This document shows, in pieces, positions 1 to 8,221 of a stretch of 47,093 nt of DNA. The stretch lies in the NCBI GenBank assembly GCA_005881425.1, contig VBIC01000113.1:1-47093 (forward strand), given 5' to 3'. The first letter of the stretch is position 1. The number at the start of each line of letters is the position of its first letter. A program made the position numbers and the translations under genes. The notes beneath the pieces were generated by a model. The model did not search any database. It was not told the origin of the DNA and saw only the letters and a program-made list of their open reading frames with translations. This DNA comes from Chloroflexota bacterium (GTDB taxonomy: Bacteria > Chloroflexota > Dormibacteria > CF-121).

Positions 1-1
1 C

Positions 2-778
2 TTCCTGGTCACGACCTTCGTGGTTGGCTGGAGCTGCTGGGCCCCGGTCATGGCGAGCGAGCTCCGCCTGATCACCCTCCCGGCCAGCGTCGTGGCAACG
101 CTGGTGACAGTCGGCCTATTCTCACCCTCCATCGGGGCCTTGACGGTGACCGCAAGGCGCAGGGGCATCGACGGCCTGCGAGACCTCATCGCCCAGGCGC
201 TGCACTGGCGGGTCGGACCCCAGTGGTACGTCCTGGCCCTGCTTCTGCCGGTGAGCGTGCGTCTGATCGGCCTCGCAGTCGGGGTCAGCCCGTCGGCCGC
301 CTTCTCGGACGTCCTGGCCCTGGGCGCCTGGCTCAGCGCTCCACTGGCGCTGCTCACCGTAGGGCTGCTCAGCTCACCGCTGGGCGAGGAGGTGGGCTGG
401 CGAGGTTATCTCCTCCCCAGGCTGCAGCGGCGCGTCGACCCGGCCGCGGCGGCGGTGGCGGTGGGCCTGATCACCTGTGCCTGGCACGCTCCGCTGTTCG
501 CCATGTCCTTCATGCCCCAGAGCCACCTGCCCTACCTGCTCTTCTGCGTCAGGACCCTGGCGGTGGCGGTGATCGCGGCATGGCTCTACAACCGGACCGG
601 GAGCGGCCTGCTGGTGGTCATCCTCTTCCATGCCGCGCAGAACGTGGGGCCCAACTCGGTGACGGTCAGAGCCGAGACCGGCAATCTCGTTCCCTACGTG
701 GTTGCGGCCGCGCTCTACCTGGCGGTGGCGCTCCTGCTCCTCCGTCCGCTTCGACGATCGCTAGCATGGGAGACGTGA
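2..778 (+). CDS. CPBP family intramembrane metalloprotease (5' end outside window)
   Basis: A multi-pass membrane protein of the CPBP (CAAX protease/Abi) family. These are intramembrane metal-dependent peptidases; the substrate cannot be inferred here. The family motifs are visible: an EExxxR motif ([13 protein letters not shown], coded near 387-425), a first metal-binding His in AWHAPLF (near 481-500) and a second in LFHAAQN (near 622-645). The frame is open to the left edge and the first residues ([10 protein letters not shown]) look like a membrane segment, so the true start probably lies before base 1; the GTG at 20 is only an internal candidate. The stop overlaps the beginning of queF. 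Similar motifs recur in the protein at 8222-8881, but the two are not close copies. Confidence 0.85.
   Translation, partial: FLVTTFVVGWSCWAPVMASELRLITLPASVVATLVTVGLFSPSIGALTVTARRRGIDGLRDLIAQALHWRVGPQWYVLALLLPVSVRLIGLAVGVSPSAAFSDVLALGAWLSAPLALLTVGLLSSPLGEEVGWRGYLLPRLQRRVDPAAAAVAVGLITCAWHAPLFAMSFMPQSHLPYLLFCVRTLAVAVIAAWLYNRTGSGLLVVILFHAAQNVGPNSVTVRAETGNLVPYVVAAALYLAVALLLLRPLRRSLAWET
762..767 (+). promoter_or_regulatory. candidate -10 box (TAGCAT) for queF
   Basis: TAGCAT fits TANNNT and ends 7 bases before a GTG at 775 that is in frame with queF. It follows the leaderless pattern seen at many genes in this window. It overlaps the conventional ATG at 766, which would put that ATG upstream of the transcript start. 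Confidence 0.4.
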
Positions 779-1167
779 AGTACGGCGCGCGAATGATCGC
801 CGAATCGACGCTGGAGGCAGTACCGAACCCGAACCCCGAGCGGGACTACGAGATCGACTTCACCTGCCCGGAGTTCACCTGTCTGTGCCCGCGCTCCAAC
901 TTCCCCGACTTCGCGACCATCCGCATCCACTATGTGCCTGATCAGAAGGTGGTGGAGCTGAAATCACTCAAGCTCTACCTCAACAAGTTCCGCGACCAGG
1001 AGCTCTTCCACGAGGCCGCGGTCAACCGGATCCTGGACGACCTGGTCACGCTCCTGCAGCCGCGCACCATGGAAGTCGTCGGGGACTTCAACGTCCGCGG
1101 CAACATCAAGACCGTGATCAGGGCGCGGCACGCTCAGCCGGGGTTTGCGCCGAACGGTTCTCGGTAG
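766..1167 (+). CDS. queF: NADPH-dependent 7-cyano-7-deazaguanine (preQ0) reductase
   Basis: Reduces the nitrile of preQ0 to the amine of preQ1 with NADPH, a late cytosolic step in making the tRNA base queuosine. The product is 133 residues, the short unimodular form of the T-fold family. The catalytic Cys region reads FTCLCPRS followed by PDFATI, matching the family's Cys and Asp positions. The diagnostic QueF motif ELKSLKLY is intact, as is the downstream HEAAVNRI segment. Start choice is uncertain: ATG 766 overlaps the previous gene by 13 bases, while GTG 775 fits the leaderless pattern better. No other queuosine genes are in the window, so preQ0 synthesis must be coded elsewhere or preQ0 imported. 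Confidence 0.92.
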   Translation: MGDVKYGARMIAESTLEAVPNPNPERDYEIDFTCPEFTCLCPRSNFPDFATIRIHYVPDQKVVELKSLKLYLNKFRDQELFHEAAVNRILDDLVTLLQPRTMEVVGDFNVRGNIKTVIRARHAQPGFAPNGSR

Positions 1168-1170
1168 ACT
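1165..1170 (+). promoter_or_regulatory. candidate -10 box (TAGACT) for the dehydrogenase operon
   Basis: TAGACT overlaps the queF stop codon and ends 11 bases before the ATG of the E1 alpha gene. The same hexamer sits before the genes at 31827 and 37610. It would give a leader of only about five bases. Confidence 0.4.
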
Positions 1171-1181
1171 TGCCAGGATCC

Positions 1182-2192
1182 ATGAAGACCGAACCACGCG
1201 CGGCGGCCACCGGCAAGGACGGCCTGTCGGAAAGCGAGCTGCTCGGCCTCTACCGCGAGATGCTGCTCATCCGGCGCTTCGAGGAGAAGACCGCGGAGAT
1301 GTATCAGATGGCCAAGATCGGAGGCTTCTGCCACCTCAACATCGGTGAGGAGGCCGCCATCGTGGGTACCATATCCGCGCTCCGGGCCGCGGACTATGTC
1401 TACAGCAACTACCGCGAGCACGGGCATGCCCTGGCCAAGGGGGTCGAGGCGCGGGCCGTGATGGCGGAGCTCTATGGCAAGGAGACCGGCACCTCGAAGG
1501 GTCGCGGCGGGTCGATGCACCTCTTCAGCGCCGAGCACCGTTTCCATGGCGGCTACGCGATCGTGGGTGAAGCCCTGCCCATCGCTGTGGGCACCGGCTA
1601 CGCCATCGTCTACCAGGACAAGCCGGAGGTGGTCATGTCCATCTTCGGAGACGGGGCGACCAACATCGGCGCCTTCCACGAGTCGCTCAACGTGGCCAAG
1701 CTCTGGAAGCTGCCGATCGTCTTCGTCTGCATCAACAACCAGTACGGGATGGGGACGGCGGTCAGTCGCGCCTCGGCGGTGAGCGAGATCTGGAAGAAGG
1801 CCTGCGCCTACGACATGACCGGCGAGCGTGTCGACGGCATGGACGTGCTGGCGGTGCGGGCGGTCACCGACCGGCTGGTGAGCCAGGCGCGGGAGCGGCG
1901 CGAGCCCAGCCTGCTGGAGTGCGTCACCTATCGCTACAAGGGCCACTCCATGTCCGACCCCGATACCTACCGCCAGAAGGAAGAGATCAAGGAATGGCAG
2001 GGCCGGGACGCCATCCTGTCCCTGGGCAATCACCTCAAGCAGCTCAAGCTCGCCGGTGACCAGGACCTGGAACGGATCGACCAGGAGGTGACCGCCGAGG
2101 TCGAGGAGGCGGTCAAATTCGCCGAGGAGAGCCCCGAGCCTGACCCACGCCAGCTCTACCGCTACGTCTACGCCGACGAGGAGGCCGGCTGA
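1182..2192 (+). CDS. pdhA: pyruvate/2-oxoacid dehydrogenase E1 component, alpha subunit
   Basis: Thiamine-diphosphate subunit of the E1 decarboxylase. With the beta subunit it decarboxylates pyruvate (or a related 2-oxoacid) and passes the acyl group to lipoyl-E2. The ThDP motif begins GDGATNIGAFHES and closes at NNQYGM, the classic GDG...NN spacing. RRFEEK near the N-terminus and RYKGHSMSDPDTYR near the C-terminus are typical E1 alpha segments. The 336 residues are full length. ATG 1182 is preferred over the in-frame TTG at 1170. The stop overlaps the E1 beta start as ATGA, so the two are translationally coupled. Acetoin dehydrogenase E1 alpha is similar, so substrate is inferred from the E1-E1-E2 order. 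Confidence 0.92.
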   Translation: MKTEPRAAATGKDGLSESELLGLYREMLLIRRFEEKTAEMYQMAKIGGFCHLNIGEEAAIVGTISALRAADYVYSNYREHGHALAKGVEARAVMAELYGKETGTSKGRGGSMHLFSAEHRFHGGYAIVGEALPIAVGTGYAIVYQDKPEVVMSIFGDGATNIGAFHESLNVAKLWKLPIVFVCINNQYGMGTAVSRASAVSEIWKKACAYDMTGERVDGMDVLAVRAVTDRLVSQARERREPSLLECVTYRYKGHSMSDPDTYRQKEEIKEWQGRDAILSLGNHLKQLKLAGDQDLERIDQEVTAEVEEAVKFAEESPEPDPRQLYRYVYADEEAG

Positions 2193-3172
2193 TGCCAGTC
2201 CTCAACATTAGAGAGGCCCTGAACCAGGCGCTGCGCGAGGAGATGATCCGGGACGAGAAGGTCTTCCTGCTGGGCGAGGACATCGGGCTCTACGACGGCT
2301 CCTTCAAGGTGACCCGTGGGCTCTACAAGGAGTTCGGGGAGCGCCGGGTGCTGGATACGCCGATCGCCGAGGAGATCATCGTCGGGACCGCCATCGGGGC
2401 CGCCATGGCCGGCCTGCGGCCGGTGGCGGAGATGATGACCGTCAACTTCATCCTGGTCGCGATCGACCAGGTGGTCAACGCGGCCGCCCACATCCACTAT
2501 ATGTTCGGCGGCGGCGTGAAGGTGCCGCTGGTCATCCGGGCGCCCGGCGGGGGCGGCCATCAGCTCGGGGCCCAGCACTCGCACAGCCATGAGAACTGGT
2601 TCGCCCACGTCCCCGGCCTGAAGGTGGTCGCTCCCGGCACCCCGGCCGATGCCAAGGGCATGCTGAAGGCCGCGATCCGAGACGACAATCCCGTGATGTT
2701 CATCGAGAACGAGGGCACCTACGGGGTCAAGGGCGATGTGCCCGAGGGCGAGCACCTGGTCCCCCTGGATCGCAACGAGATCAAGCGGGAAGGAGATGAC
2801 CTGACCATCTGCGCCTACTCGCGCATGCTCGTGGTCGCGATGGACGCGGCCAGGGACCTGGAGGCGGACGGCATCAGCGCCGAGGTCGTCGACATGCGGG
2901 CGCTCCGGCCCCTGGACATGGGGCCGGCCCTGGAGTCGGTACGCAAGACCGGACGGGTGATCACGGTCGAGGAGGGATGGCGCTCCTTCGGCGTGGGCGC
3001 CGAGATCGCCTCCCGGATCTACGAGGAGGCCTTCGACGACCTCGATGCGCCGGTGGCGCGGCTGGGCTCCGCCGAGGTCCCAACCCCCTACAACAAGCGG
3101 CTGGAGAAGATCACCTTCCCCGGCAAGGCAGACGTGGTCGTGACGGCTCGGGCTCTGCTGGGCAGGAACTAG
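2192..3172 (+). CDS. pdhB: pyruvate/2-oxoacid dehydrogenase E1 component, beta subunit
   Basis: Partner of the E1 alpha subunit in the heterotetrameric decarboxylase; it completes the ThDP site and carries the C-terminal transketolase domain. The product is 326 residues, normal for the family. Visible signatures are LGEDIGLYDG and RVLDTPIAEE near the N-terminus, the RAPGGGGHQLGAQHSHS loop and VITVEEGWRSFGVGAEI near the C-terminus. It overlaps the E1 alpha stop by one base and is followed after only five bases by the E2 gene, so all three should be one transcript. It ends in TAG, showing that TAG is an ordinary stop codon in this genome. Confidence 0.93.
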   Translation: MPVLNIREALNQALREEMIRDEKVFLLGEDIGLYDGSFKVTRGLYKEFGERRVLDTPIAEEIIVGTAIGAAMAGLRPVAEMMTVNFILVAIDQVVNAAAHIHYMFGGGVKVPLVIRAPGGGGHQLGAQHSHSHENWFAHVPGLKVVAPGTPADAKGMLKAAIRDDNPVMFIENEGTYGVKGDVPEGEHLVPLDRNEIKREGDDLTICAYSRMLVVAMDAARDLEADGISAEVVDMRALRPLDMGPALESVRKTGRVITVEEGWRSFGVGAEIASRIYEEAFDDLDAPVARLGSAEVPTPYNKRLEKITFPGKADVVVTARALLGRN

Positions 3173-3177
3173 CCTCG

Positions 3178-4529
3178 ATGCCCGACGTCCAGATGCCTCG
3201 GCTTTCGGACTCGATGGAGACCGGGAAGATCATCCGCTGGATTCGGCAGGAAGGCGAGGAGGTCAAAAAGGGCGAGCCCCTGGTCGAGATCGAAAGCGAC
3301 AAGGCCAACATCGAGGTCGAGGCCTACGCCTCGGGCCGCCTGAGCAAGATCGTGGTCCCGGAAGGCGAGAGCGCGCCCATCGGCGCGGTGATCGCGCAGA
3401 TCGGGGGCGAGGCCACCCGCAGGGGCGCGGAGCTGGCAAAGGAGGAGCGTGCCCCACAGCCCAGGGCGGCCCAGCCGGAGGAGCACGTAGCCCAGGCCCA
3501 GGCCGCCGCGACCGCCGCGGCCGCCGGCCCCCAGCGCGGCGCCGAAGCGGGTAGCGGGGAGCAATACCCGCAAGGCGGCGTGGACGACCGGACCGAGGCC
3601 GGGGCCGCCGCCCAGGCGGCGCTGCAGAGCCTCCGCCGCAAGGCACCCGCGGACGCCGACGGAGACCGGATCAAGGCCTCCCCGGTGGCGCGCCGCCTGG
3701 CCGAGGAGATGGGCGTAGACCTGCGCCGGGTCGAAGGCACCGGTCCAGGTGGGCGGATCACTCGCGAGGACGTCGAGGCCGCCCGGCCGGCCGGAACAAA
3801 GCCGGCGGAGCGCGAGACCACCGCTCCGGCGCAGGCAGCCCCCGCCTCAGGGGCGGGGCGGACAGCCACCCCCCGTCCCACCGAGCCGGTCGAGGTGGTA
3901 GAGCTCTCCAGGATGCAGGCGACCGTCGCCGTGCGCCTGGCGCAGAGCAAGTTCTCGGCGCCTCATTTCTACGTCACCTCCGAGATCGCCATGGACGACG
4001 CCGTCCGCTTCCGCCGGGAATTCAACGAGTCGGTGCCGCCAGAGGAGGCGATCAGCTTCAACGACCTGATCGTCAAGGCGGTGGGGCCGACGGCAGGATC
4101 GAGCGCAAACGGGAGGTCAATATCGGGATCGCGGTGAACCTGCCCGACGGACTGATCGTGCCGGTCCTCCACGACGCGGACCGCAAGCCGCTCAAGCAGA
4201 TCGGGACCGAGGCCCGGGCCCTGATCGATCGGGCCAAGAGCCGTAAGGCTCGCGCGGAGGACTACCAGGGGAACACCTTCAGCGTCTCCAACATGGGGAT
4301 GTACGACGTCGACCAGTTCACGGCCATCATCAACCCGCCGGACTCCGCGATCCTGGCGGTGGGGTCGATCCTTGACAAGCCGGTGATCCGTGACGGCCAG
4401 GTGGCGGTGGGCAAGCGGATGCGGGTCACGCTCTCCGTGGATCACCGCGTCTTCTACGGGGTCACGGCCGCCCAGTTCCTGCAGGAAGTGAAGCGGCTGC
4501 TCGAGCATCCGGTCGCGCTCGTCCTCTAG
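3178..4529 (+). pseudogene. pdhC: dihydrolipoamide acyltransferase (E2), interrupted by a frameshifting deletion
   Basis: E2 carries the acyl group on a lipoyl lysine and transfers it to CoA. Three domains are visible: an N-terminal lipoyl domain with the modified lysine in ESDKANIE; an Ala/Pro/Glu-rich linker; an E1/E3-binding domain (SPVARRLAEE...GPGGRITREDV); and the catalytic core. At about 4080-4089 the frame breaks: after FNDLIVKAV the next recognisable family segment, DGRIERKREVNIGIAV, lies in a different frame, and roughly a dozen expected residues are missing. A loss of 3k+1 bases explains both facts. The upstream frame stops at 4137; the downstream part runs to 4529. The final motif reads DHRVFYG where HxxxDG is usual. 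This is either a real lesion or an assembly error. Confidence 0.8.
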
Positions 4530-4535
4530 GGAGAC

Positions 4536-5762
4536 TCAACCGGGAGGACGGGTGAGCCGCCAACCCAGGCCTGGCGCCTCGAGCGGACTGGAGCTGACCA
4601 GCGGCACCATGCGGCGCTGGTCGCCGACCTCCACCGTCAGCGTCCCGACCACCGTGCCCGCCGCGAGCGGTGGCTGGAGGGTGCGGACGACGGCCTGGCG
4701 GCGCAGCGTCATGCCATCGGCATAGAGGAACTGGAGCAGGTCGTCGGGCCGGGCTCCGGTCGCCGCTCCCCAGGGCGCCCGGTAGAGGGCGACGGGTTCC
4801 AGCTTGTGGACCACGATCTCGTAGTGCAGGTGAGCCACGACCGAGCGGACCAGGGCCCGGGTGGCGTCGAAGGCGGCGGGCAGCGAGGCCTGTCCCATGA
4901 CCGCTCCGTAGATCTCCACCGGAAAACCCTGGACGCCGGACTGGGCGACGAATACGAAGTTGCCACCGGCTTGATCGGTATGCCCGGTCTTGATCCCGAT
5001 CACCACACCCTCACCGAGGAGCGCGTCGGTGGAGCTGCGGGTGCCCGCGATGGGCAGGGTCACGGCCGGCTGGGCGACGATGCGCGCGAACACCGGGTCC
5101 CGCATCGCCCGCTGGGCGAGGGTGACGAGGTCCACCGGTACGCTGACGCTCGCCGGAGAGAAGCCGCTGGCATCGGCGTAGTGGGTGCTGACCATTCCCA
5201 GCGCGCCGGCGCGCTGGTTCATCCGGGCCACGAAGGCGGCGAGCGACCCCGAGTCCCAGCGCGCCAGGAGGTCGGCGAAATTGCCGGCCGAGGGAATCAG
5301 AAGGCCCTGCAGGAGCTGGTACTCGCTGAGCCGCTCCCCGGCCACCACCGGCAGTGAGGACTCGTCCAGGGCGACATCGTGCTGGTAGTCGGCCACGTCC
5401 GCCGCGGTCAGGGTGACCGTGGGCCCGGGCTGGTCGATCCCGAGCGGGTGGTCCTCCAGGATCAGCAGAGCGACCATGACCTTGGCGGTGCTGGCCATGG
5501 GGATCGGCTGGAGAGGGCCGGAGCTTCCCATCGATCCCAGGCCGGTGACCCGTAGGGTCGCCTCGCCGCGTTGCGGCCAGGGCAAGGCTGGGGCGGCGCC
5601 CAGCTGGGTGGCCGCGGCCGCGGTCACCACCGGAGAGACGAGGGGATAGGCGCGCAGCAGCTGGACGGCGCTTGCGACCAGCCCGGCGATGAGGACGACC
5701 AGGACGGCCCGACCTGCCCAGCGGAGGAGGCCCGGCCGGCGCCCATGAGAGGCCGGGCGCAC
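4536..5762 (-). CDS. D-alanyl-D-alanine carboxypeptidase (penicillin-binding protein, S11-like)
   Basis: Trims the terminal D-Ala from peptidoglycan stem peptides on the outer face of the membrane. All three serine-acyl-enzyme motifs are present in order: SxxK as STAK, SxN as SAGN, and KTG in GIKTGHTD. A single hydrophobic N-terminal segment (AVLVVLIAGLVASAV) is a membrane anchor or uncleaved signal. The C-terminal region resembles the beta-rich domain usual after this catalytic domain. GTG 5762 is chosen because it lies one base after the exonuclease stop and directly before the basic/hydrophobic N-terminus; the frame stays open further but only inside the exonuclease gene. It converges with the E2 gene, seven bases away. 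Confidence 0.87.
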   Translation of the reverse strand: MRPASHGRRPGLLRWAGRAVLVVLIAGLVASAVQLLRAYPLVSPVVTAAAATQLGAAPALPWPQRGEATLRVTGLGSMGSSGPLQPIPMASTAKVMVALLILEDHPLGIDQPGPTVTLTAADVADYQHDVALDESSLPVVAGERLSEYQLLQGLLIPSAGNFADLLARWDSGSLAAFVARMNQRAGALGMVSTHYADASGFSPASVSVPVDLVTLAQRAMRDPVFARIVAQPAVTLPIAGTRSSTDALLGEGVVIGIKTGHTDQAGGNFVFVAQSGVQGFPVEIYGAVMGQASLPAAFDATRALVRSVVAHLHYEIVVHKLEPVALYRAPWGAATGARPDDLLQFLYADGMTLRRQAVVRTLQPPLAAGTVVGTLTVEVGDQRRMVPLVSSSPLEAPGLGWRLTRPPG

Positions 5763-5763
5763 G

Positions 5764-6627
5764 CTAGGCGCGCCCGCGCAGCGCCTGGAGAAGGCGGCCG
5801 GTCGAGCCGGCGATCCCGTAGCGCTCCTCGAGCCGGGCCAGCGCCGCCGGATCGCCGGCCTCCCGAGGACGCCGGGCGTGCGGCATGGGTACGGCGGCGG
5901 TGGCGACGGGCATCGCGACCCGCCGCGCCCGCTCCACGTAGCGAGCGGCCTCGGGGCCGAGCCGGCCACTCTGGAGCAGGGCGTCCAGGTCGCCGTAGCG
6001 CCGGATCAGCTGGGCCGCCGTCTTCTCACCAACTCCCGGGACGCCGGGGAGCCCGTCGGAGGGATCGCCGCGCAGAACGGCGAAGTCGCCGTAACGCCGG
6101 CCCGGGATGCCGTAGCGGCGCTCCACCTCAGCCTCGTCCACCACCGCCAGCCGGCCGATGCCCTGCTGCGTGTAGAGCACGCGGACGTCCGGATCCCGCA
6201 CCAGGGCGAAGAGGTCGCGATCGCCGGTCACGATCTCCACCGTCCCCTGCAGCTTGGGCAGCAGAGAGGCGATCACGTCCTCGGCCTCATAGCCGGCGGC
6301 GCCGATGGCCTGGACTCCGATGACCTCCAGTACGGCCAGGATGATCGGCTCCTGGGGCTCCAGCTCGGCCGGCATCGCTCCCCGGACAAGGCGATGGGTC
6401 TTGTAGCTGGCGATCACCTCGACCCGAAAGGCCGGGCGCCAGTCCCTGTCGGTCGCCACCACCAGGGCCCGCGGATTCCGGTCCGTCACCAACCGGGCCA
6501 GCATGTCGAGGAAGCCGCGGACGGCGTTGACCGGCTCGCCCCGGGGCGACCGGACGGTGGTCGGGACCCCGAAGAAAGCACGGAACATGACGCTGGAACC
6601 GTCCACCAGAAGCCAATCGCATGCCAT
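5764..6627 (-). CDS. 5'-3' exonuclease (FEN/PolI N-terminal type)
   Basis: A stand-alone 5'-3' exonuclease/flap endonuclease of 287 residues, the same fold as the N-terminal domain of DNA polymerase I. It likely removes RNA primers or 5' flaps. Acidic metal ligands appear in order: VDGSSVMFRAFF, ATDRDWR, AEDVIASL and TGDRDLFAL, followed by the helix-hairpin-helix segment GDPSDGLPGVPGVGEKTA. ATG 6627 is chosen because the protein then begins MACDWLLVDG as family members do. A TACCAT hexamer ends eight bases upstream and no Shine-Dalgarno is present. The carboxypeptidase follows after one base, so the two share a transcript, although their functions look unrelated. Confidence 0.88.
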   Translation of the reverse strand: MACDWLLVDGSSVMFRAFFGVPTTVRSPRGEPVNAVRGFLDMLARLVTDRNPRALVVATDRDWRPAFRVEVIASYKTHRLVRGAMPAELEPQEPIILAVLEVIGVQAIGAAGYEAEDVIASLLPKLQGTVEIVTGDRDLFALVRDPDVRVLYTQQGIGRLAVVDEAEVERRYGIPGRRYGDFAVLRGDPSDGLPGVPGVGEKTAAQLIRRYGDLDALLQSGRLGPEAARYVERARRVAMPVATAAVPMPHARRPREAGDPAALARLEERYGIAGSTGRLLQALRGRA

Positions 6628-6635
6628 CGCGAGGG

Positions 6636-6641
6636 ATGGTA
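6636..6641 (-). promoter_or_regulatory. candidate -10 box (TACCAT) for the exonuclease gene
   Basis: On the minus strand this reads TACCAT, with eight bases between it and ATG 6627. It is one of the leaderless-type arrangements in the window. Confidence 0.4.
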
Positions 6642-6710
6642 GCCCAGCGCGGCGCCGGGCGACGACCGACGGTCGGACGGCGTCCACCCCGCCAAGGTGA
6701 CCCGCTGTAG

Positions 6711-6780
6711 TAGTCTGTTTCACGGCCAGTAACGCCACGCACAGCCCTTTCTCTCGTCACTGCAAGTCCTGCACTGGCCG
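6711..6780 (+). promoter_or_regulatory. candidate -10 (TAGTCT) and structured 5' leader of the CHAP gene
   Basis: TAGTCT at 6711-6716 fits TANNNT and would start transcription near 6723. From exactly there, CGGCCAGT (6723-6730) is perfectly complementary to ACTGGCCG (6773-6780), enclosing 42 bases. The Shine-Dalgarno GGAGG (about 6812-6816) and ATG 6826 follow. The leader of about 100 bases is unusually long for this window. I could not match it to a known riboswitch. Confidence 0.35.
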
Positions 6781-6825
6781 CAGCACCTGACGACGAGCGG
6801 TTCACCTGGGGAAGGAGGCTGAACC

Positions 6826-7449
6826 ATGAATCGGCGTGGCGTCATCGCGCGAAGCTGGGTCTTCAACCTGGCGATCATGCTGGCCGCGGGATTCGCGGCC
6901 ATGGCTCCCAGCCAGGGAACACAGGGAGTGACAGGAGTGGCGGCCGGGCCGGCCCCGGCCAGGGGCAAGGCGGGCGCGATCGAGCCGATGCTCACGCGGC
7001 CGCCCCACGAGATCGATCCGACGCCGGCCCCGACGCCGGCGGCACCCGCGGCGCCCACGTCCAGACCCAGCGCCGCCCCGGCCCCGGCCGCGGCGAGCCC
7101 GGCCCGGCCCCGGGTCGGGGGCGGCGGACGGTTCGCCTACGGCTATTGCACCTGGTGGGTGGCGTCCCGCCGTCCCATCCCCTGGCTCGGCAACGCCTGG
7201 GAATGGTGGCCGAACGCCCGCGCCTTCGGCATGGCCGAAGGATCCGCACCGCGCCAGGGCGCGATCATGGTCATGGGCATCAGCCGCTCGTCTCCCCAGG
7301 GCCACGTGGCCTACGTCGAGTCGGTTGGCGCCGATGGCTCCTTCACGGTGTCGGAGATGAACTGGTGGGGCGTGCCTGCGGGCGGCTGGGGCCGCGTCGA
7401 CTACCGCCGGGTGACCAGCATGGCGGGGATCATCGGCTTCATCTACTGA
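6826..7449 (+). CDS. secreted CHAP-domain peptidoglycan hydrolase
   Basis: A 207-residue exported protein with an N-terminal membrane/signal segment (VFNLAIMLAAGFAAM), a long Pro/Ala-rich linker and a C-terminal CHAP domain, a cysteine amidase/endopeptidase that cuts peptide bonds in peptidoglycan. The catalytic Cys is in YGYCTWWVA, the His in GHVAYVES, and the polar third residue probably in SEMNWW. The same layout and motifs recur in the protein at 36531-37490, which adds LysM domains, so these are paralogues; this one has no LysM and may be tethered or target the wall through its linker. A strong GGAGG lies upstream of ATG 6826, unlike most neighbours. Confidence 0.88.
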   Translation: MNRRGVIARSWVFNLAIMLAAGFAAMAPSQGTQGVTGVAAGPAPARGKAGAIEPMLTRPPHEIDPTPAPTPAAPAAPTSRPSAAPAPAAASPARPRVGGGGRFAYGYCTWWVASRRPIPWLGNAWEWWPNARAFGMAEGSAPRQGAIMVMGISRSSPQGHVAYVESVGADGSFTVSEMNWWGVPAGGWGRVDYRRVTSMAGIIGFIY

Positions 7450-7454
7450 AGGCG

Positions 7455-7460
7455 TAAGCT
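7455..7460 (+). promoter_or_regulatory. candidate -10 box (TAAGCT) for the DUF1360 gene
   Basis: TAAGCT ends seven bases before ATG 7468. No convincing Shine-Dalgarno lies between. It is consistent with leaderless expression. Confidence 0.35.
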
Positions 7461-7467
7461 CCAGGTG

Positions 7468-7905
7468 ATGCTGCCGCGGACCCTGCTTCGATTCGCCTTC
7501 CTGTCCGCAATCTGTCACCAGATCACCTACACGCTCGTCGAGGGCTCGGTCTTCGAGGACGCTCGCCGGCGGGCGGCGGAGCTCAATCCTCGAGTGGGCG
7601 AGCTGGTGCGCTGTCATCTGTGCCTGGGCACCTGGGTCGGCGTCACCCTGGCTGCCGCCTACCAGCCGCAGCTGCTGGGCGAGGTCCGGCCGCAGAGGCC
7701 CTCCCTCCCCCGCCGGGCGCTCGACCTGCTGGGAGACGCCTTCCTGCTGGCGCTGGGCGGCCGGGTATGGAACGAAGGCCTCGGGCTGCTGCGCAACGAG
7801 GTGCAGGCCAAGCGGAACGCGGTCGAAGCAACCGAGGAGCCGACGGAGCCGCGGAACGTCTTTGAACCGGGACGGAGCGCCTATCCGGGAATCTCGGTGC
7901 GCTGA
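7468..7905 (+). CDS. DUF1360 family protein
   Basis: A protein of about 145 residues with a hydrophobic N-terminal half and the CHLCLGTWVG motif characteristic of DUF1360, a small membrane-associated family with no firmly known function. The acidic, low-complexity C-terminus is probably disordered. ATG 7468 is preferred to the GTG three bases earlier because it sits seven bases after a TAAGCT box. It is followed immediately by the Dabb gene, so 7468-8881 (DUF1360, Dabb, CPBP) may be one transcript. Confidence 0.7.
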   Translation: MLPRTLLRFAFLSAICHQITYTLVEGSVFEDARRRAAELNPRVGELVRCHLCLGTWVGVTLAAAYQPQLLGEVRPQRPSLPRRALDLLGDAFLLALGGRVWNEGLGLLRNEVQAKRNAVEATEEPTEPRNVFEPGRSAYPGISVR

Positions 7906-7907
7906 CG

Positions 7908-8213
7908 ATGGTGCGCCACGTCGCGCTCTTTCGCTGGAAAGACGGGACGACGGCTGCCGACGTGTCGCGGGTCGAGGAGGGTCTGCGCCCCCTTCCTTCG
8001 CAGATTCCCTGCATCCGCGCCTATCGGTTCGGGCGTGACCTGGGCATCCAGGAGGGGAATGCCGACTTCGCGGTGGTGGCGGACTTCGAGGACGAGGACG
8101 GCCTCCGCACCTACGCCGAACACCCGATCCACGTTGCGGTCGTCAGCGAGCGCATCCGGCCGCTGGTGCGCAGCCGGGAAGCGATCCAGTACGTGATCGA
8201 GGACAGCGACTAG
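7908..8213 (+). CDS. Dabb (dimeric alpha-beta barrel) domain protein
   Basis: A 101-residue protein matching the stress-responsive A/B barrel (Dabb) family: it opens with VRHVALFRWKDG and contains the AVVADFEDEDGLRTYAEHPIH segment that forms the second half of the fold. Dabb proteins dimerise into a barrel; functions range from stress response to small-molecule cyclases, and nothing here identifies the ligand. Start ATG 7908 is two bases after the DUF1360 stop, indicating translational coupling. Confidence 0.85.
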   Translation: MVRHVALFRWKDGTTAADVSRVEEGLRPLPSQIPCIRAYRFGRDLGIQEGNADFAVVADFEDEDGLRTYAEHPIHVAVVSERIRPLVRSREAIQYVIEDSD

Positions 8214-8221
8214 CCAGGAAC

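Noticed and set aside
223-1167. A 314-codon frame covering the CPBP gene and queF
   Set aside because: Only the part from about 766 on resembles a protein (QueF). The upstream part is the GC-rich shadow frame of the CPBP gene.
4080-4137. Programmed ribosomal frameshift in the E2 gene
   Set aside because: Expected residues are missing at the junction, so a frameshift alone would not give an intact protein. No slippery heptamer is obvious.
5763-5969. Upstream extension of the carboxypeptidase frame
   Set aside because: It is Arg/Pro/Ser-rich, lies within the exonuclease gene and precedes the natural signal/anchor.
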